A stretch of 64,000 nucleotides of DNA. It comes from Reticulitermes lucifugus. Taxonomy: Eukaryota; Arthropoda; Insecta; Blattodea; Rhinotermitidae. Below the pieces are notes generated by a model that was not told where the DNA came from, did not search any database, and was given only the letters and a program-made list of their open reading frames with translations. The number at the start of each line of letters is the position of its first letter. Within the stretch, counting starts at the first letter, position 1. Below are positions 50,461-63,943 of this stretch, one piece after another. The stretch covers positions 51,340-115,339 of the forward strand of contig JAKCWW010000135.1 in assembly GCA_026260175.1 (NCBI GenBank), in the 5' to 3' direction. Both the position numbers and the translations under genes were made by a program.

Positions 50461-53400
50461 TTGCTATGTACACTTCACTTACCACCGTCCATTTGGCACT
50501 GTTATTCAACTATTATTTTGTCAGTGTTACTATTTTACACTGAAAGTCACAAGTATATATATATATATAAGGTTTTACAGGTCTCCAAAAGTGGTTTGCT
50601 TTCCATGCTATACACCATTAATAACGAGAGAACAACTTGTTAAAATCAACAGGAAATTATAAATATTGATGTAGGCTAACTCCAGTGAAAGTGACACCTT
50701 CCTTAAAATATATAACTCAGAATTATTTGGGCAAAAAAAGTTAAGAGCTATCTACCATATATAAAAACTGATGGTGTATGGCAGTATGTATGTTTGTCTT
50801 CAGCTGATATTTCATCAAAGATATTAATATGTTTTGCTAATTTGGGTAGGTTGTTTCAAACAGTAGGCAATTCCTGAAGGTCCACACATTATACGAATGC
50901 TTTTAAACTTTCTACAGCTGAACTGGATTTGACTCCATGCACTTCAAAATGATACAAGATTTTCTTCTTTATGACATAATGGTAGAGGTTAGTTTGACCT
51001 AATATGAACTTCATTCTGGTCTTGCCACAAAGAAAGAAACAAAAACTTGCAGTGTATTACTTTTAGGGAAAATATCTGGGTTTATTTCAGTTCAACTCTG
51101 ACTTCAATCCCTTGAATAGTGCGGCCAGAATGATAGTTTCAAAATGCAAACCATTTCAAAACCCTGAAAACTCACTCACAGAACTGGGTGTAATATAGCA
51201 GCAAAAGATATTTATTCACTTCCTGGTGCAAAAGTTGAATAAACATAATACATGTAAGATTAATAAAATTAATACTGCACTGCAGGTACTTTTTTATAAA
51301 ACATATATGACTACAGGGAAACATCTGCTTGAGGTGACTTCAAACTTTTAACAACTCTTCAACATGTTCCACAATTTTTTTACATGGAAAAACGTTTGAA
51401 CAAACAAGAAATGGTGACTAAACTCACACTCGTTTAAACAAATTTATATGAACAGTATTCCTAAACAGCTTATACACAGTGCCTCACCAGCAAAAGAAAT
51501 GTCTGTAGACAACATGTTTTAACTGATTCTACACACTGCACTAATAGAGCAGTTTTATGCTAACCACATAAGTAAAGAAGTTCTTAACAGTCACGACAGG
51601 TTAAAAATTACTCACATGAGTGTATTTGGGTTATGACAATGAACACTTCCCCAGTGGGATTTAAAGGCATACATTCCTGTTCATTCCCTGGAACATTTGA
51701 TTGTTGGGGAGCTACCAGAAATGTCTGGCCAATCAGGCAGGCAGGCAGGACAGGCACTGCTCACATCAACTCGGGCCACACAAATTCAGACTGGTAGCAG
51801 TGTATACATATCACATGGCCTCTTCAATATCACTCCAATAAACTGAAGAGCTACCACCAACTGAGCATACAAGGCCTGATCAAGCATACTACTGGCCTAC
51901 TACAGGCCATACTGCCACTGTTGGCTATGAAGACAATAATGGTTTTGAGGCCTCCTCTCAGAATAGAGACCACTGCAAGAAAATGGTGAGTCAACTCCAC
52001 ACAAGCCTATATAAGGAGGTTCTCAAAGAGATCAGCAGTTCTATCCAGAGATGACAAGACTTGGAGGGGTGGAAAGTGATGAGTCAGGCTCCTTGGGAAA
52101 ACATAGTAAGAAATCCAAAAACAATCATTTAATTAAAAACTTTAACATAAAAGGTGGGTGCAAATACACTGAATAAACAGTCACAGTCTGCCAACAAAGA
52201 GTGCACCATTAGATAGAAAGTTGGGTGCAGGGCTAACAACTCACTGTAAAAACGTAGCAGACTCTTTTGAACACAATTATCAACCTGCATTCCAGTAAAT
52301 GGCAGGAAATTTCTTCAATAAATAAGCAACTATTGGCTCCCCAAGAAGCATTCTACTTGTGGAGTCAGTGACTATAAACATCTGGCAAAATCTCCAATTG
52401 GGTGCTCTACTGTGAAAATCCCTTACTTACCGGTATATCATTTGTTAGGAATGAAACAAAATTAAAGTGAAGACATGGCAAACTAGCAACATCAATTAAA
52501 CAATTGAATGTGACAGATGTACTCAGAAATTTTCATCTTATTTTCTGGTATTTACAACAATCAATTCCTTTTAAACTTCATCACAGCTGCCTTGTTATAT
52601 GGACAAGCTACAATACCTTGTTAAAACAGTGGCAGTTTCTTTGAAAAGACAACCAACTAGTGTTTAAAAACTCTTTAGAAGGTTAACCTGCAATAATCAG
52701 AAATTCTAACACCAATACCATGTTCACTCTGACACTTGCCAGTGATTCAGGATGTTCTACCACTTTTAAAGCAAAATAATTGTTAACATTCTAAGAAAAT
52801 ACTACATTACAGTAACTCCACTGTTGCAAAGATTCTTCACAACACACACTTTTATTTTACAGGGAAATAAACTTTGTTGAAAATATTATTCCTATGAAAA
52901 TATTTGAAAGGGAAAATGCTTAAATGCTTTTATTAAAGATTATACATACAATGAACATGTAACAACTTCCATTTTCCAACCCAAATGTTTGAGGCGGCAG
53001 CATCAAAATTGTTTAAGTATGTGCATTTTGAGAGGTGTTATCATTTAATTCTGCATTTAAAAGTGTTCAAGTATAGTTGTTCTTGACCTCCCAAACATAG
53101 TTCATGTTAAGTTCAGCAGCTTAACCACCTCACATGAAAAACAGAAGGTATGTATGAGTAGTTCATGGTGAGCATATTCAGTAAAATCACAATGTTTTCA
53201 AAGTCCCTCAAAGGACTATAATGTACACACAGGCATCACGGATAAGCAAGAACAGTGGCCACCACAAAAATTTTGCACCAACATTTCAATAAGCTTTATG
53301 CTAGCACCAGATAAAAAAATGTACACAATACATGGTAAATCTTCTATGAAAAATTCTCATATCTTCCACATTAAAGAGAGTGTTTTCATGCTTTCAAAGT

Positions 53401-55465
53401 CAATAAACACACATTCTAGGACCATGTGCATTGATGACATGCAATAAGAAGAGCATGTGCTCATATGACCTGTTAACATTTATATAATGCCTTTTCTAGT
53501 GGAAATACATTCTGTCACATACTGCTATAATCAGAAAAGAACTGCTCTTTGCATTACTGCCTTTCCCTTGTCTTCTGTCTCTTTGCAAAGAGCCAAGGTG
53601 AACAAAAGAACCAGTTTACAACCAGCCACTTATTTTCAACTTGATGTAGCGCTGTTGGACTATATGACTATAATAATAATTTGCAGCACCAGATTCTCAA
53701 AAACCATAAAAAGGACCATATTAGCAATTGAAATTATTATTCTACTATCTGTACTCAATATATAAAACACCCACCCTTAACTACAATATTTATACTAGTA
53801 CTTACAAAATGACACAATCAACTGCTCACTAATAATGCACCAACAGCATAAGCTCAGTATGCTGTCATGATGTCATTATTCTTGCACACTTGGAAAACAT
53901 GCAAGATGAATAAATTTTAACTTTAGACGCAGATATTCCCTTTATTTGAAATAAATTTTCACAAGCTTTTCTTTAAAAAAACAGTAAGGGAAATTTCTAT
54001 TTCTATAGATGCAGCACACTTTTCTCCATTTCCCTCCAAATGCATTACTACAATTACAAATTGCACCTGCACTACTTGAAAATAAAGCATGAAAATACAT
54101 ATTAAGATGTGTTTCGTATGTGCCCAATGTAACAAGTCAACAGGTTTTTGTGAACATAGGCTAAGATGTTGTCAAATACACAAATGGAAACTTACAAAAA
54201 AAAATCCAATTTATTGGCCATGAACCATGTGTAGATGCATGGATATGGTCTAAATGACATAATATACAACAACATTAAATATGCTGAAAACCACTTTCAA
54301 TTAGTAAAAAAGAAATCATCACTGATCTTCAAACAGTTGGTAAAAGTACATTATCACCCCATATCTCTATAAATAACCGTTCTTTCAGTACCTTGAAAAT
54401 AAGAGATTACTAGGAACTCTTAAAAAAGAAACTGACTCAGAGCAATTACACACACTTAACCTAATTAAAATCAAATACAAAGAATATGCAAGTAACTTAC
54501 ATGATATGTCCATCATGTGGAAACTCTTTTCTCTTCATTTTCTTTTAACATATCATCTTCAGCACCAGCCAACCGAATGTCTTTATCGTAACACGTGACA
54601 TTAATGACGACATATATACATAAAATTCAGTTTGGTATTAAAATACTGCAAACATTAAAATGCAGGAATTCTAAGCAGAGAAGCTATAAAATGCAAATGT
54701 ATGAAGCAGCTCATTTTCAATACTGCCACAAGGCACAATAACTTGATGTCTGAAAGGACAGCTCCTGTCTCTTCAAAAGCAATCATTAATTCTCTCTTTG
54801 TTCAGTACTTCATTATTTTTGGTGCATCAAAATTCAATGTGACTAAAGTTCATTGAGACTCAGTATCTAAAATCCTCTCCCAATGATTCCAAATTTAATT
54901 ACACATATTTTATAAAAACAACAATAACAATAACAAGAACACAAAACCTGTACCTGTGAAAATTGGATTACATACAACATCATATTAAAGGTACTAGTGG
55001 AGTTGCCCCAGTTTGGTAGCCACCCTGGTAAGACACACCCCACTCAAGAACAAATACACACTACATAAGAAAGGGTAATTTCCAAGTTGCCAACATGGGG
55101 AGTCTGCACACCAGCTAGGACTTCCAATTTAAAATTCAAATCTCGTGCTGCAGTGGTACATTTGATGGGAGTAATCTCATTAGGTGTGAAAGATGGCTTG
55201 ATCCCTATCATTAAGACCCTCCCTACATATGCTTTGAAAGGTGCAAGGAAGTAAGACAGACAATCCTGTTTAGAAAGACATGCACCTGATGTTTTCAATA
55301 TGAGGCTGATGCATTAAACTACCACCCTGGATGAGTATTTTGTAAAAACCCTGGCCCACAACTTTGCAGTCTGAAATAAAACTGGTTATTTCTACTACAT
55401 AAAACTCAAAACTTCATCATGTTTGTGCAATTTGAGGTGCTCATGGAGATAACCATAATGATTAT

Positions 55466-55898
55466 GGTGTTCTGGGATGTGACAGTGCATAATATTTATT
55501 CATTTGTTTAGTTATTCACAGTTTGTTTAATGATGAGTATATACATATTTCAGATTGTATAGCATCAAAAAGTAAGATGATTAGTAAATGATAAACTCGA
55601 AAGGACACAGAAAGAAGCAGTCATAATTAAGCCAATACCCCAGCATTTGCCTGGAGGAAATGAGGACAATCAGAAGGAACCTCATTCAAGATAGTCATTG
55701 TTCCATTCAAACCAGACAACTCTTGCATACAAGGTAGAAGTATTATAACTTGAGCGAACATTCTAGTGACATCCTCTAGTCTGGTAATGACACTGTGCCA
55801 ACTGCTACCTTTTATGCTAAAGACAGGGCAGCAGAATCCTCCAAAACACCATCATTCATCTACCAAACCACATGCTGTGACATCCCAGAAGACTGTAC
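55466..55898. mobile_element. MITE-like element with TCTTCTGGGAT-type ends
   Basis: The left end TGTTCTGGGATGTGACAGTGC and the right end, inverse, GTCTTCTGGGATGTCACAGC are inverted repeats about 430 bp apart. The interior is AT-rich without coding. A further related arm lies near 56240-56330. Confidence 0.5.
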
Positions 55899-58665
55899 TC
55901 TGAATACTTAGTACTTGTCAACAAATATCAATGCCGTATGTTACAGTACAAGATGATCTGCAAAGCATCAGAAACAATATGATCATTGCCTTTATCTTTC
56001 TGTCACATGGGATGACTCCTGGAATCTTCCTTTTGTTTGGGATGGAAATCCCGAGCATGAAGCAAATATAACAGTCTCAATCAAACATGCTGCTACTGGA
56101 AATACAAGGTTTTACTTGTGCAACAATTCTCAATCAATGGTACATGCCTCATATGGAAGGAAAACTTGACATGACAGAACAATGACATCGAAAAATTGGT
56201 TTCTTGCATGACTCTCCCAACATGTTTGATAAAGAGACTCAAGTCCTCAGGGATGTTATGCCATGTTGCACAGTAAACAGTTGCTGACATTTTCAAGGAT
56301 TGTAGTGCCCTTATGTTCAGGGGATATGTTGTGTATACATTAAACATTGGTATGGCCTGAGACTGTCCTTGCCTGTGTCCACATGGCCGAGGTAAAGGAC
56401 AGAAATCACACTGCACATGTACACACCCAACTAGGTAGTGTTAGGGTTTCCATTATTCACTTGATGATGGGGCAATAAGGAAAATCATGAGAGCCCACAG
56501 ATAAAACCTAAAGCTTAAGGACTGAAAACAATGGTGGAAGGCTGTTATACCTCAAATATTCAGTTTGGACTTCATCAGAGGTAAGCCAACATACACAATG
56601 TATCTTGCTAATCTCAAACCTGAGATCTCAAACACATTTACATTAAGTGTAACTATATTTAAATTAGAGTAAAACAGGTACTGTCTCATGCCTTGCACAC
56701 TTGACCAGCATAGATCACTAATGATCAAGGGAAATTACAATACTTTACTGAAGTCTGTAACTGCTAATATTGGGAATTAATGTGTATGATACTTGATTGT
56801 ATGTTCCTAATGCTAACTGCAAGATATAAAGAGACACATTGAAAGGAAACATCACTACCTGGGAGCCGACTCCTCATGCCAACAAATGTAGATGAACAAA
56901 TTATACTATCTCAGCATAAAGAAAGGGGCAACCTACCTGCTTCACTGAAAACAAAATGTGCTTGCCTGCAACTATCAAGCAAAATTTCATGCACATGTGT
57001 GAATAACAGATATTCCACTCCAGTTATCCACATAAAATAAATGTCTGTATGAAAGCTTTCTGTATGTGACAACATTCTCAACAGCCTTAAAGTCAAACTT
57101 ATCAACAAAAGTTGCCAAATAATAAACATGAACTAAAAAAATGGAGACTGACATTTCTTGTATACAAGTAAAATTATGTCCATTATGAGGCCTGATCTTA
57201 AAAATATCAGAACAATTGTTTTATGGAACGTGAACAGTCACAAAATGCAAAACCCTACATCTTGAAGAATGCCACTTGCCCCAGTTATTGTCCAATTCAC
57301 ACATTATATACAGCGTTAAATTCAACATTACAGCTTTAAAGAAAGACTTCATACTTGAAACATCAAAAAACTGTTTAATTGGAAAGACCAACACAGTGAC
57401 TGATAAAGTATGTTACATTTTATGCAGAGCATAATTTATTATACAGCCGTTCCCCCAATCCTAAAACATTAGCCACAAAGTTTAATACACAATTCCCCTT
57501 ATTTAGTTCACACATTTTCTCTTTGTTTCTGTCTAAAATTAATCTGCTCCTGTATAAGAAATAATATGTTATCCACTATGAAGGCCTGATAATACTAGAA
57601 ACTAACAAATCCTACAATGAGGATATATATATATATACATATAGCCTCAAATGGGTGACTGAAAGCAAGCAGCTTTTTATCATTAGTGCAGTTCTGCACC
57701 CATTAACTTTCAAACTACATATAATAATCATAACTGCCAAAATTCTGGTAAATTCCTGGATTAATCCAAATTGATTAATAGGCCTGAAATTCTCTCCTGA
57801 TCTCTTGATTTTGCAACTTGTCACAGATTAATTAAAACACTAGTACTATCACTGACAGACCCCTTCCGCCAACCTGAACAAGCTCAAGAACAGAAAACAA
57901 AAATGATGTTCGGGTGATTCTGAGACATTCTAAATTATAGGTGTTGTAACAAACAGGCTTTCTTGACAGTCTTTACAAGCTAGACTCAAACAGGGTTGAT
58001 TGTTTTTAGCTACTATTACATATTAATTCCCACACTTCACTTCCTCCTCCAACCTGTAGCACATACTGTAATTTTACAGCAAACTTCAACAAATAAACAT
58101 TTTGTTATAACAGTGACTTGTAGCATTTAAATTTACTTACAGATCAATATAACCTTGATCTTTCAAACACACAGCCCGCAGAAATTTGTAATGAGGCTAA
58201 CACACATTTTGATATTGACAAAGGTTTACTGTCCTTCTTATAATTTTTATTGCATAACACAGCCAAGATATCCTGCAAAATTAAATCCAATGAGTATTTT
58301 ACATCCTTGTCTTTTCCACTTTCAAAAATTTGGAAATAAAGCACAACGAGGGACAGTGACATCGTAAGTTGCGATGCAAAATGTCAAGTTGGATTTCAAA
58401 TTTGGCCCACAACCAGTTTTGAGTTTGCCCCCAATAAGCCCACAACTGAACCAGATAACCCATCCAGCCTATTACCTTTTGACCTGCAAATGTTAAATTA
58501 CATATTGTACTTGAAACTACAGATAGTTTGAAAATAACCAACACAAAGTTCCGAAGGTACAGGTGTACATCAATACACATAAATTTTGCACAATCCCATG
58601 GACATCATGCTGATCTCATTAAATAAAAAGAGACTTTTGGAGAAGACATTCTGGTTTGTATACAA

Positions 58666-58946
58666 TTCAGTATAAAAATCACAAAAGCAGTCAAACACAA
58701 CTACTTTATCGTAACCAAAGTTAGTTAGTTAGTTACAAGAAACTGTAACATGTTCCAGCCAACAAACCATCTTCAGGCAAAGTCAATATAAAATACATCA
58801 AGGAAGGTATGATAAGATTGAGAGTATTTTATATCGACCTCACCTGAAGATGGTCTGTTCGCTGAAACATGTTGCAATTTCTTGTAACTAACTTTGGTTA
58901 CAATAAAGTAGTTGTGTTTGACTGATACTGTGATTTTTATATTGAA
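58666..58946. mobile_element. Large foldback (palindromic) element
   Basis: The left arm (TTCAGTATAAAAATCACA ... AACACAACTACTTTAT ... GTAACCAAAGTTAG ... ACATGTTCCAGC ... CCATCTTCAGG) is inverted in the right arm (CCTGAAGATGG ... GCTGAAACATGTT ... CTAACTTTGGTTAC ... ATAAAGTAGTTGTGTT ... TGATTTTTATATTGAA). The centre is near 58806. A GTTA repeat (TTAGTTAGTTAGTTA) interrupts the left arm. Confidence 0.75.
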
Positions 58947-59918
58947 AAAGAGATTTGGTACTGTCATGAACACATCTGACAGAACCCTTGGAAACACCAA
59001 ACCATATCCAAACAGAATGGAATTTCCTATCTCCATATGCATTTCTATGTTCCACCCCTCATAAATTACGTGTTATGGTATTCTCTGGGGTCATGAAAAA
59101 ATTCTCCATTAAGTAAAATTAAATTAAATTCACATACTAGTTTCTGAGACTATATTTGAATTGAAAGGTGTCTGTATGTATGTGAATACAGTCAATACAA
59201 TTCTCTGAATGCAGTAACTACCACAAGTGCCATGAAATGAGAAGCAGTTCATTTCATTGAGAAGCAACAACCAAACTCACATTCCTCAAAATGTTGTTGA
59301 CTGAACAAAAAACCACATATTTTCTCGCACATCTGTACAATTCACATTCCCTCTTCTCACTTGTTTCACTTAATATATGATGTTTTGGGAAGAAAAAATT
59401 TCTTCTGTTTCTGGCATAATAACAAATTTCCATCTACAGCAGGAGGAGGATGTAGTGTGAGATGTATAAATTACACAAACTACATGATGCCACTAGCAAG
59501 AGAGAGCTGAGCGAGAGAGAGATAATAGAGTGAAACCAACAATGAATATAAATACTCAGTAATTACTGGTATGCCCCTTTATAAATTTTCCTTACAAAGA
59601 AGAACAGGCAGAAAAGTAATAACTATTATTAGACTTTATTAGATAATAGGACGCTATATTTGGTGACAAAAAACAACTTCATTACTCCCTTTCTGATCAC
59701 AGTATTACTGCTGTTGCTTGACAAGTTTTATTCCATTCATATGGTTATCTCAAGCAATCTTATTTATCAGTTTTCTTGCTCAACATAAGTTCTAAGACTG
59801 GTTAACAATACAAGATGAGTAAAAAAAACTTTAAATAAAGATGAAACTTTCCTGATCTGATGCGTGTGTCAAGTTGTCATACAACATACACATTATATAT
59901 GAAACCTGGTTATAAATA

Positions 59919-60715
59919 CAGTAGAATTCCTTTAATCCAGCTACTGATAATCCAGCACTCCTAATCACCTGGCACTTGAGAAAATTAGTACCAAGACCAG
60001 AAGTTCCACAGTCTGTAACTTCCGGAACACATACTGATTCCATGGTTTTATTTTGGGTTATCTGGACTTTATTCAGACCATCGAGCTATTATAATGGCTT
60101 CAAAATTTCCCAACATGAGTACACAAGATAGTGCTGGCAAGAGGAAACATATAACATATTAACGATTCCTCAGAAACTGGAAATAATTAGGAGGCTTGTA
60201 AGTGGTGAATGCCAAAGTGTGGTTATGGCTTTATACAACACTGGATTGTCAATTATCTACAATATAAAGAAACAGAACGACTAATTACAAACGTTTATGG
60301 TGTCAAGTGAAAATGTAAATGCCTTTTTCAAGTGACAGACATTGAAAGAAGAACCTAATTAGCACAATTCGACAAGGTGTTGTATAAGTGGTTTACAGCA
60401 ATGTGTTCTGAAAGAAACCCTGTGACTGGGCCTATGATAATCGAAAATGTTACATATTTTTTACGATGAAGTGAAAATAACTGACAAGCCCATATTTTCT
60501 GAGGCCTGGCTGTGAAATTTTAAAGAACCAGCAGCTGAAGGAGATATCCAAATGGAATACTCCTCTGGTTAGTTGTGCAGCTCAAGCATAGGAGCAGTAA
60601 CAAAAAGTTATCTGTAAGAGCTTGGGTTATTATACGTACTGTCTAATGATCTCGAATATTTGATAATTCGGCACCTGTCCAGTCCCTTGGATGCCAGAGT
60701 AAAGGAACCCTATCG
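59919..60715 (+). mobile_element. Short Tigger/pogo-type element with transposase N-terminal remnant
   Basis: Flanked by TA (59917-59918, 60716-60717). The left end CAGTAGAATTCCTTTAATCC pairs with the inverse of the right end (CGATAGGGTTCCTTTACTCT). Plus-strand remnants near 60090-60290 read MASKFPNMSTQDSAGKRKHI, then QKLEIIRRLVSGECQSVVMA, LYNTGLSIIYNIKKQ, which is the CENP-B-type HTH start of Tigger transposases (the start of that frame is MASK...). The catalytic part is missing or unreadable. Confidence 0.7.
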
Positions 60716-60915
60716 TATTTACAAACAACTCTTCCCACTTGTATCTTATTTTAACAAAGTATGATGCTCAATTCAGGTTTATACACAGCTGGCCAATAAA
60801 TTTCCAAAATTTTAGGCAAGTCATATTATTAAAACACTCTATAAAATCATCTTTCACCACAGAAATGTTCCAATTCTTGCTCCTTCCCTGGGCAAGTGAA
60901 AAGGTAAAGCAAACA

Positions 60916-61307
60916 CTTTTCTTCTACATAAGAAAAAGTTACTGTTATACTGCATGACCCATGTGAACTACATATGTAGAATTATATTCAAACTTCGAAG
61001 TAATTACTGACAGTCTCCCCGCACCGTAACCTCAGCAGTGTATGGCAGTGAATGGTCTGCTTCATGATTTAGCCACTTTAATCCTGGTGAAACAACCCGT
61101 ATATAGGCCCCCTTTTCTTCTACATAAGAAAAAGTTACTGTTATACTGCATGACCCATGTGAACTACATATGTAGAATTATATTCAAACTTCGAAGTAAT
61201 TACTGACAGTCTCCCCGCACCGTAACCTCAGCAGTGTATGGCAGTGAATGGTCTGCTTCATGATTTAGCCACTTTAATCCTGGTGAAACAACCCGTATAT
61301 AGGCCCC
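60916..61307. repeat. Exact tandem duplication, 2 x 196 bp
   Basis: CTTTTCTTCTACATAAGAAA ... GTATATAGGCCCC occurs at 60916 and again at 61112. I see no difference between the two copies. The duplicated block is the body of a SINE whose tRNA-like head lies at 61308-61430 on the minus strand. Confidence 0.92.
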
Positions 61308-61430
61308 AGAGCTAGTCTACACACTATGGAAAAGGAGAAAAATCTCTGCCCCAGCTGGGGATCAAACCCCATTCCCCAGTCATATAGCCCATAGACTGAG
61401 TCAATATCAACTAATATTTAAATAAAATTT
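60950..61430 (-). mobile_element. tRNA-derived SINE (minus strand) with duplicated body
   Basis: On the minus strand: GACTCAGTCTATGGGCTATATG, then B-box GGGGTTTGATCCCC, CAGCTGGGGCAGAGATTTTTCTC, GGGCCTATATACGGGTTGTTTCACC and a body that appears twice because of the 196-bp duplication. This order is typical of insect tRNA-type SINEs. Confidence 0.6.
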
Positions 61431-62322
61431 ATACTAAAATAACAATTCTGCAAACATTGTAACATATATTTATGAAGATCGTTTATTTCGTAATGACTTC
61501 CACTGAAACGTGTCGAAGCCGACAGCACTGCTGTTTCATATTTGGGAGCTTTTGGGTACAAATCTATACCCAGAAACTGATCATCCTAAGATTTTTCAAG
61601 TTTTTCCTCATTCCCAATGTAAATGCAGGGACAGTACCTAAAATAAGGTTACAAACACTTACTACCACATTATATCAAATTCATTATTCAGTAATCATAC
61701 ACCCACTGCACTTTATATACTGTGAGGTATTGCAAATCTCACTAAATAAACCAATGAATGAATAAATGAATGACTAAATACATAAATAAATAAATCAATA
61801 AACATAATAGATTCTGTTACAGCAGAAGTTCTTTGTATCTAAATTACTGCTCAGTGGCAATATAACTATTACATGTGATGAGCAGGGAATGACACTAGTG
61901 CCAGTTCACTGAGTCATGACAGTATAACCATAACTCTTGATGTGTAGGAAATATCACAACCAAAAATTAGTTTAGTTTACTTTCGATTTGAAGTGCTTCT
62001 TAGTGCTTTTTGACATTTATGAAAAACAAGTGCAGTTAAATTAACTACAAACTGACTTATTAAACAAACAAACAACCAACCAATCAATCAGTCTGTTTAG
62101 TGACAGTCCTGCAGATGAAGTTAATGTTCCATGGACAAGTCTGAGCATTATAATCAAATACAAAATTCAGCTTCTACAGATGTCATAACAGCACATGAAT
62201 ACAGAAACATGTTCACCATGGTCTGAACCATATCAACTGCACTCTCTCTCAAGCTCTCCTCACAGTGTCTGCTGGAAATTACCCCTTCATAATATAGAAA
62301 GAAGTGTAGATCTGCACATTAC

Positions 62323-62440
62323 CTGTAGTAGCTTTGTCCAAGGCTGCAATTCCTTGTCCAGCCATCAATCCAGATGGCCCAGGTTGACCCACCGGGGATG
62401 CAGGAAGAACATCTTCACGATTATTGCTGTCAGAATCATC
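62323..62440 (-). CDS. Last shared exon before the alternative 3' exons (acidic/Gly-Pro linker)
   Basis: This 118-nt exon on the minus strand is preceded by a good acceptor (CTGACTTTACAG) and followed by a donor, CAG/GTAATG. It encodes 39 residues beginning DDSDSNNREDVLPAS and ending ALDKATT, plus the first base (G) of the next codon. The composition (acidic start, then Pro/Gly-rich) fits a flexible linker between a protein-interaction domain and a DNA-binding tail. Its phase-1 donor matches the acceptor phase of all six downstream coding exons, so it is the natural common splice donor. Reading through the donor adds about 14 residues (GNVQIY...) to a TAA at 62279, which would give a short form without a DNA-binding tail. 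Confidence 0.8.
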
Positions 62441-63943
62441 CTGTAAAGTCAGAGAATTCACACACTGCACCAGGCTGACTTAGTATTGCTGTTTTCAAAC
62501 AATATGAGCCACATTAGCTCAGAGAGTAAAGTGAAAGACTGTAGACTGAATAACTACAGTGTGATTCTTGGAACAGACAATGAAATATTTATCACTCACT
62601 ACCTCTTCACGAATTGAGCTGAAGCTCAAAGAGAACCAGTGGTACTTTTCACTAGCTCCAGTGTGATGCTGACTTGATATTAATAACAGAGTTGTATTTC
62701 ATACCCCCAACAGGCCTTCATGTCATGGCACTCAATACAGAGATAACTCCCTCGGGATGGCATTAATTAAAAAAACAAACAGGAAATAAATTTTTCACAT
62801 TGTATGTTTGTTGATATTTTTTTTTTATTCAATATGTTCATACGAATATTCAAGCAGGATGGTACAACAGTTGCATATCTCATCTGCATTTTTGAGATAG
62901 CCAGTTTATATCTCAGTTGTGGCAGTCTAGCTTGAGGTTTATATGGTTCTCCTCAGTCTGACCATGCAAATTTCTTCAAACGCAAAACCCCCTCCTTGCA
63001 TGTAATTTCCTATTCTCAATTCATGTTCACCTTTCGATCCCACTAAACACTAAAAAAGTCTCCAGTTTAAACAGTGTAATTAACTTACTTAAAAATGAAT
63101 TACAGTGTAGCCAATGGACATAACACTAGAAAACATGTAAACTATGAGTGCAGATTCCATGTCAATCTCTGCTTTTAAAAATAGTCTCCTCCACTTCTGC
63201 TAAGCTACCTAATACTCTCTCCCCTCCCCTATTTGGAAAGAAGAAAACTCTCCTGTTGTTACCAACAACTGGACCATGATCCTTAGGTTACCTGGCTTAT
63301 GGCCTAGTCACTATACCAAAATGCTATCCCAGTTCCTGATAACCACCCTGGCTGTTGCTCACTAATAAAAATACATTCCTTCAAAATTGGTCTGAATTGC
63401 GCTTTTCACACGTTCACAATGAAAAGTCTGTCTATAATAACTTCAGAACCAATAAATAGACTTTTATAAAATTTGATACTGGTGGATTTTTTCTAAAATA
63501 CATTGAAACATTCTAACTTTGGTAAAACTTGGATAACAATAACACACACTTTGCACAAAGACCAACTTGCATTTCTTTGTGTCACTCGTGTGTTATTCTT
63601 GCTCAACTCACCAAGTATTGATTGAAAGCAAAACAGTTACAAACAAAAGCTGTAGAGAAAAACGAAACAGACACACTTCATGCCCAATAATTTTTTTTCA
63701 GTAAGTCTTGTGGTTTTCTGGATTATTAAATAAAAGATATTTTGAGCTCTGCAGAGGTGATGACAGAGCCAACAGACCAAAAATGTTACTCTGTACATAT
63801 ATTTCATAATTTCATAATTATTCACAGAATGACAAAGCATAATGTATGCACCCACCCTTACCTGACAGTCTACCTGTATCCACTGACGTCAGGTTCTGAC
63901 CATCTTATCCATAATCACCAACTAAGCTTAGACGAATACTAAC
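62441..63943 (-). other. Intron between the two shared exons
   Basis: GT..AG intron of about 1.5 kb on the minus strand. It holds two tRNA-like SINE heads: a plus-strand one near 62505-62590 (GCTCAGAGAGTAAAGTG A-box-like, then GATTCTTGG) and a minus-strand one near 63265-63345. It also has a T-rich run at 62817-62828. Nothing else was recognised. Confidence 0.6.

Larger units (their letters stand above)
48560..62322 (-). other. Large intron from the shared donor to the first alternative 3' exon
   Basis: About 13.8 kb with no exon I can support. Recognisable contents are a SINE with a 196-bp tandem duplication (60916-61430), a Tigger-type element (59919-60715), a foldback element (58666-58946), a MITE-like element (55466-55898), a foldback fragment at 50395-50460 and a 45-bp tandem repeat (49241-49330). 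The stretches 50.7-55.4 kb and 56.4-58.6 kb look like unstructured AT-rich intron. I cannot exclude further short alternative exons without an alignment. Confidence 0.5.
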
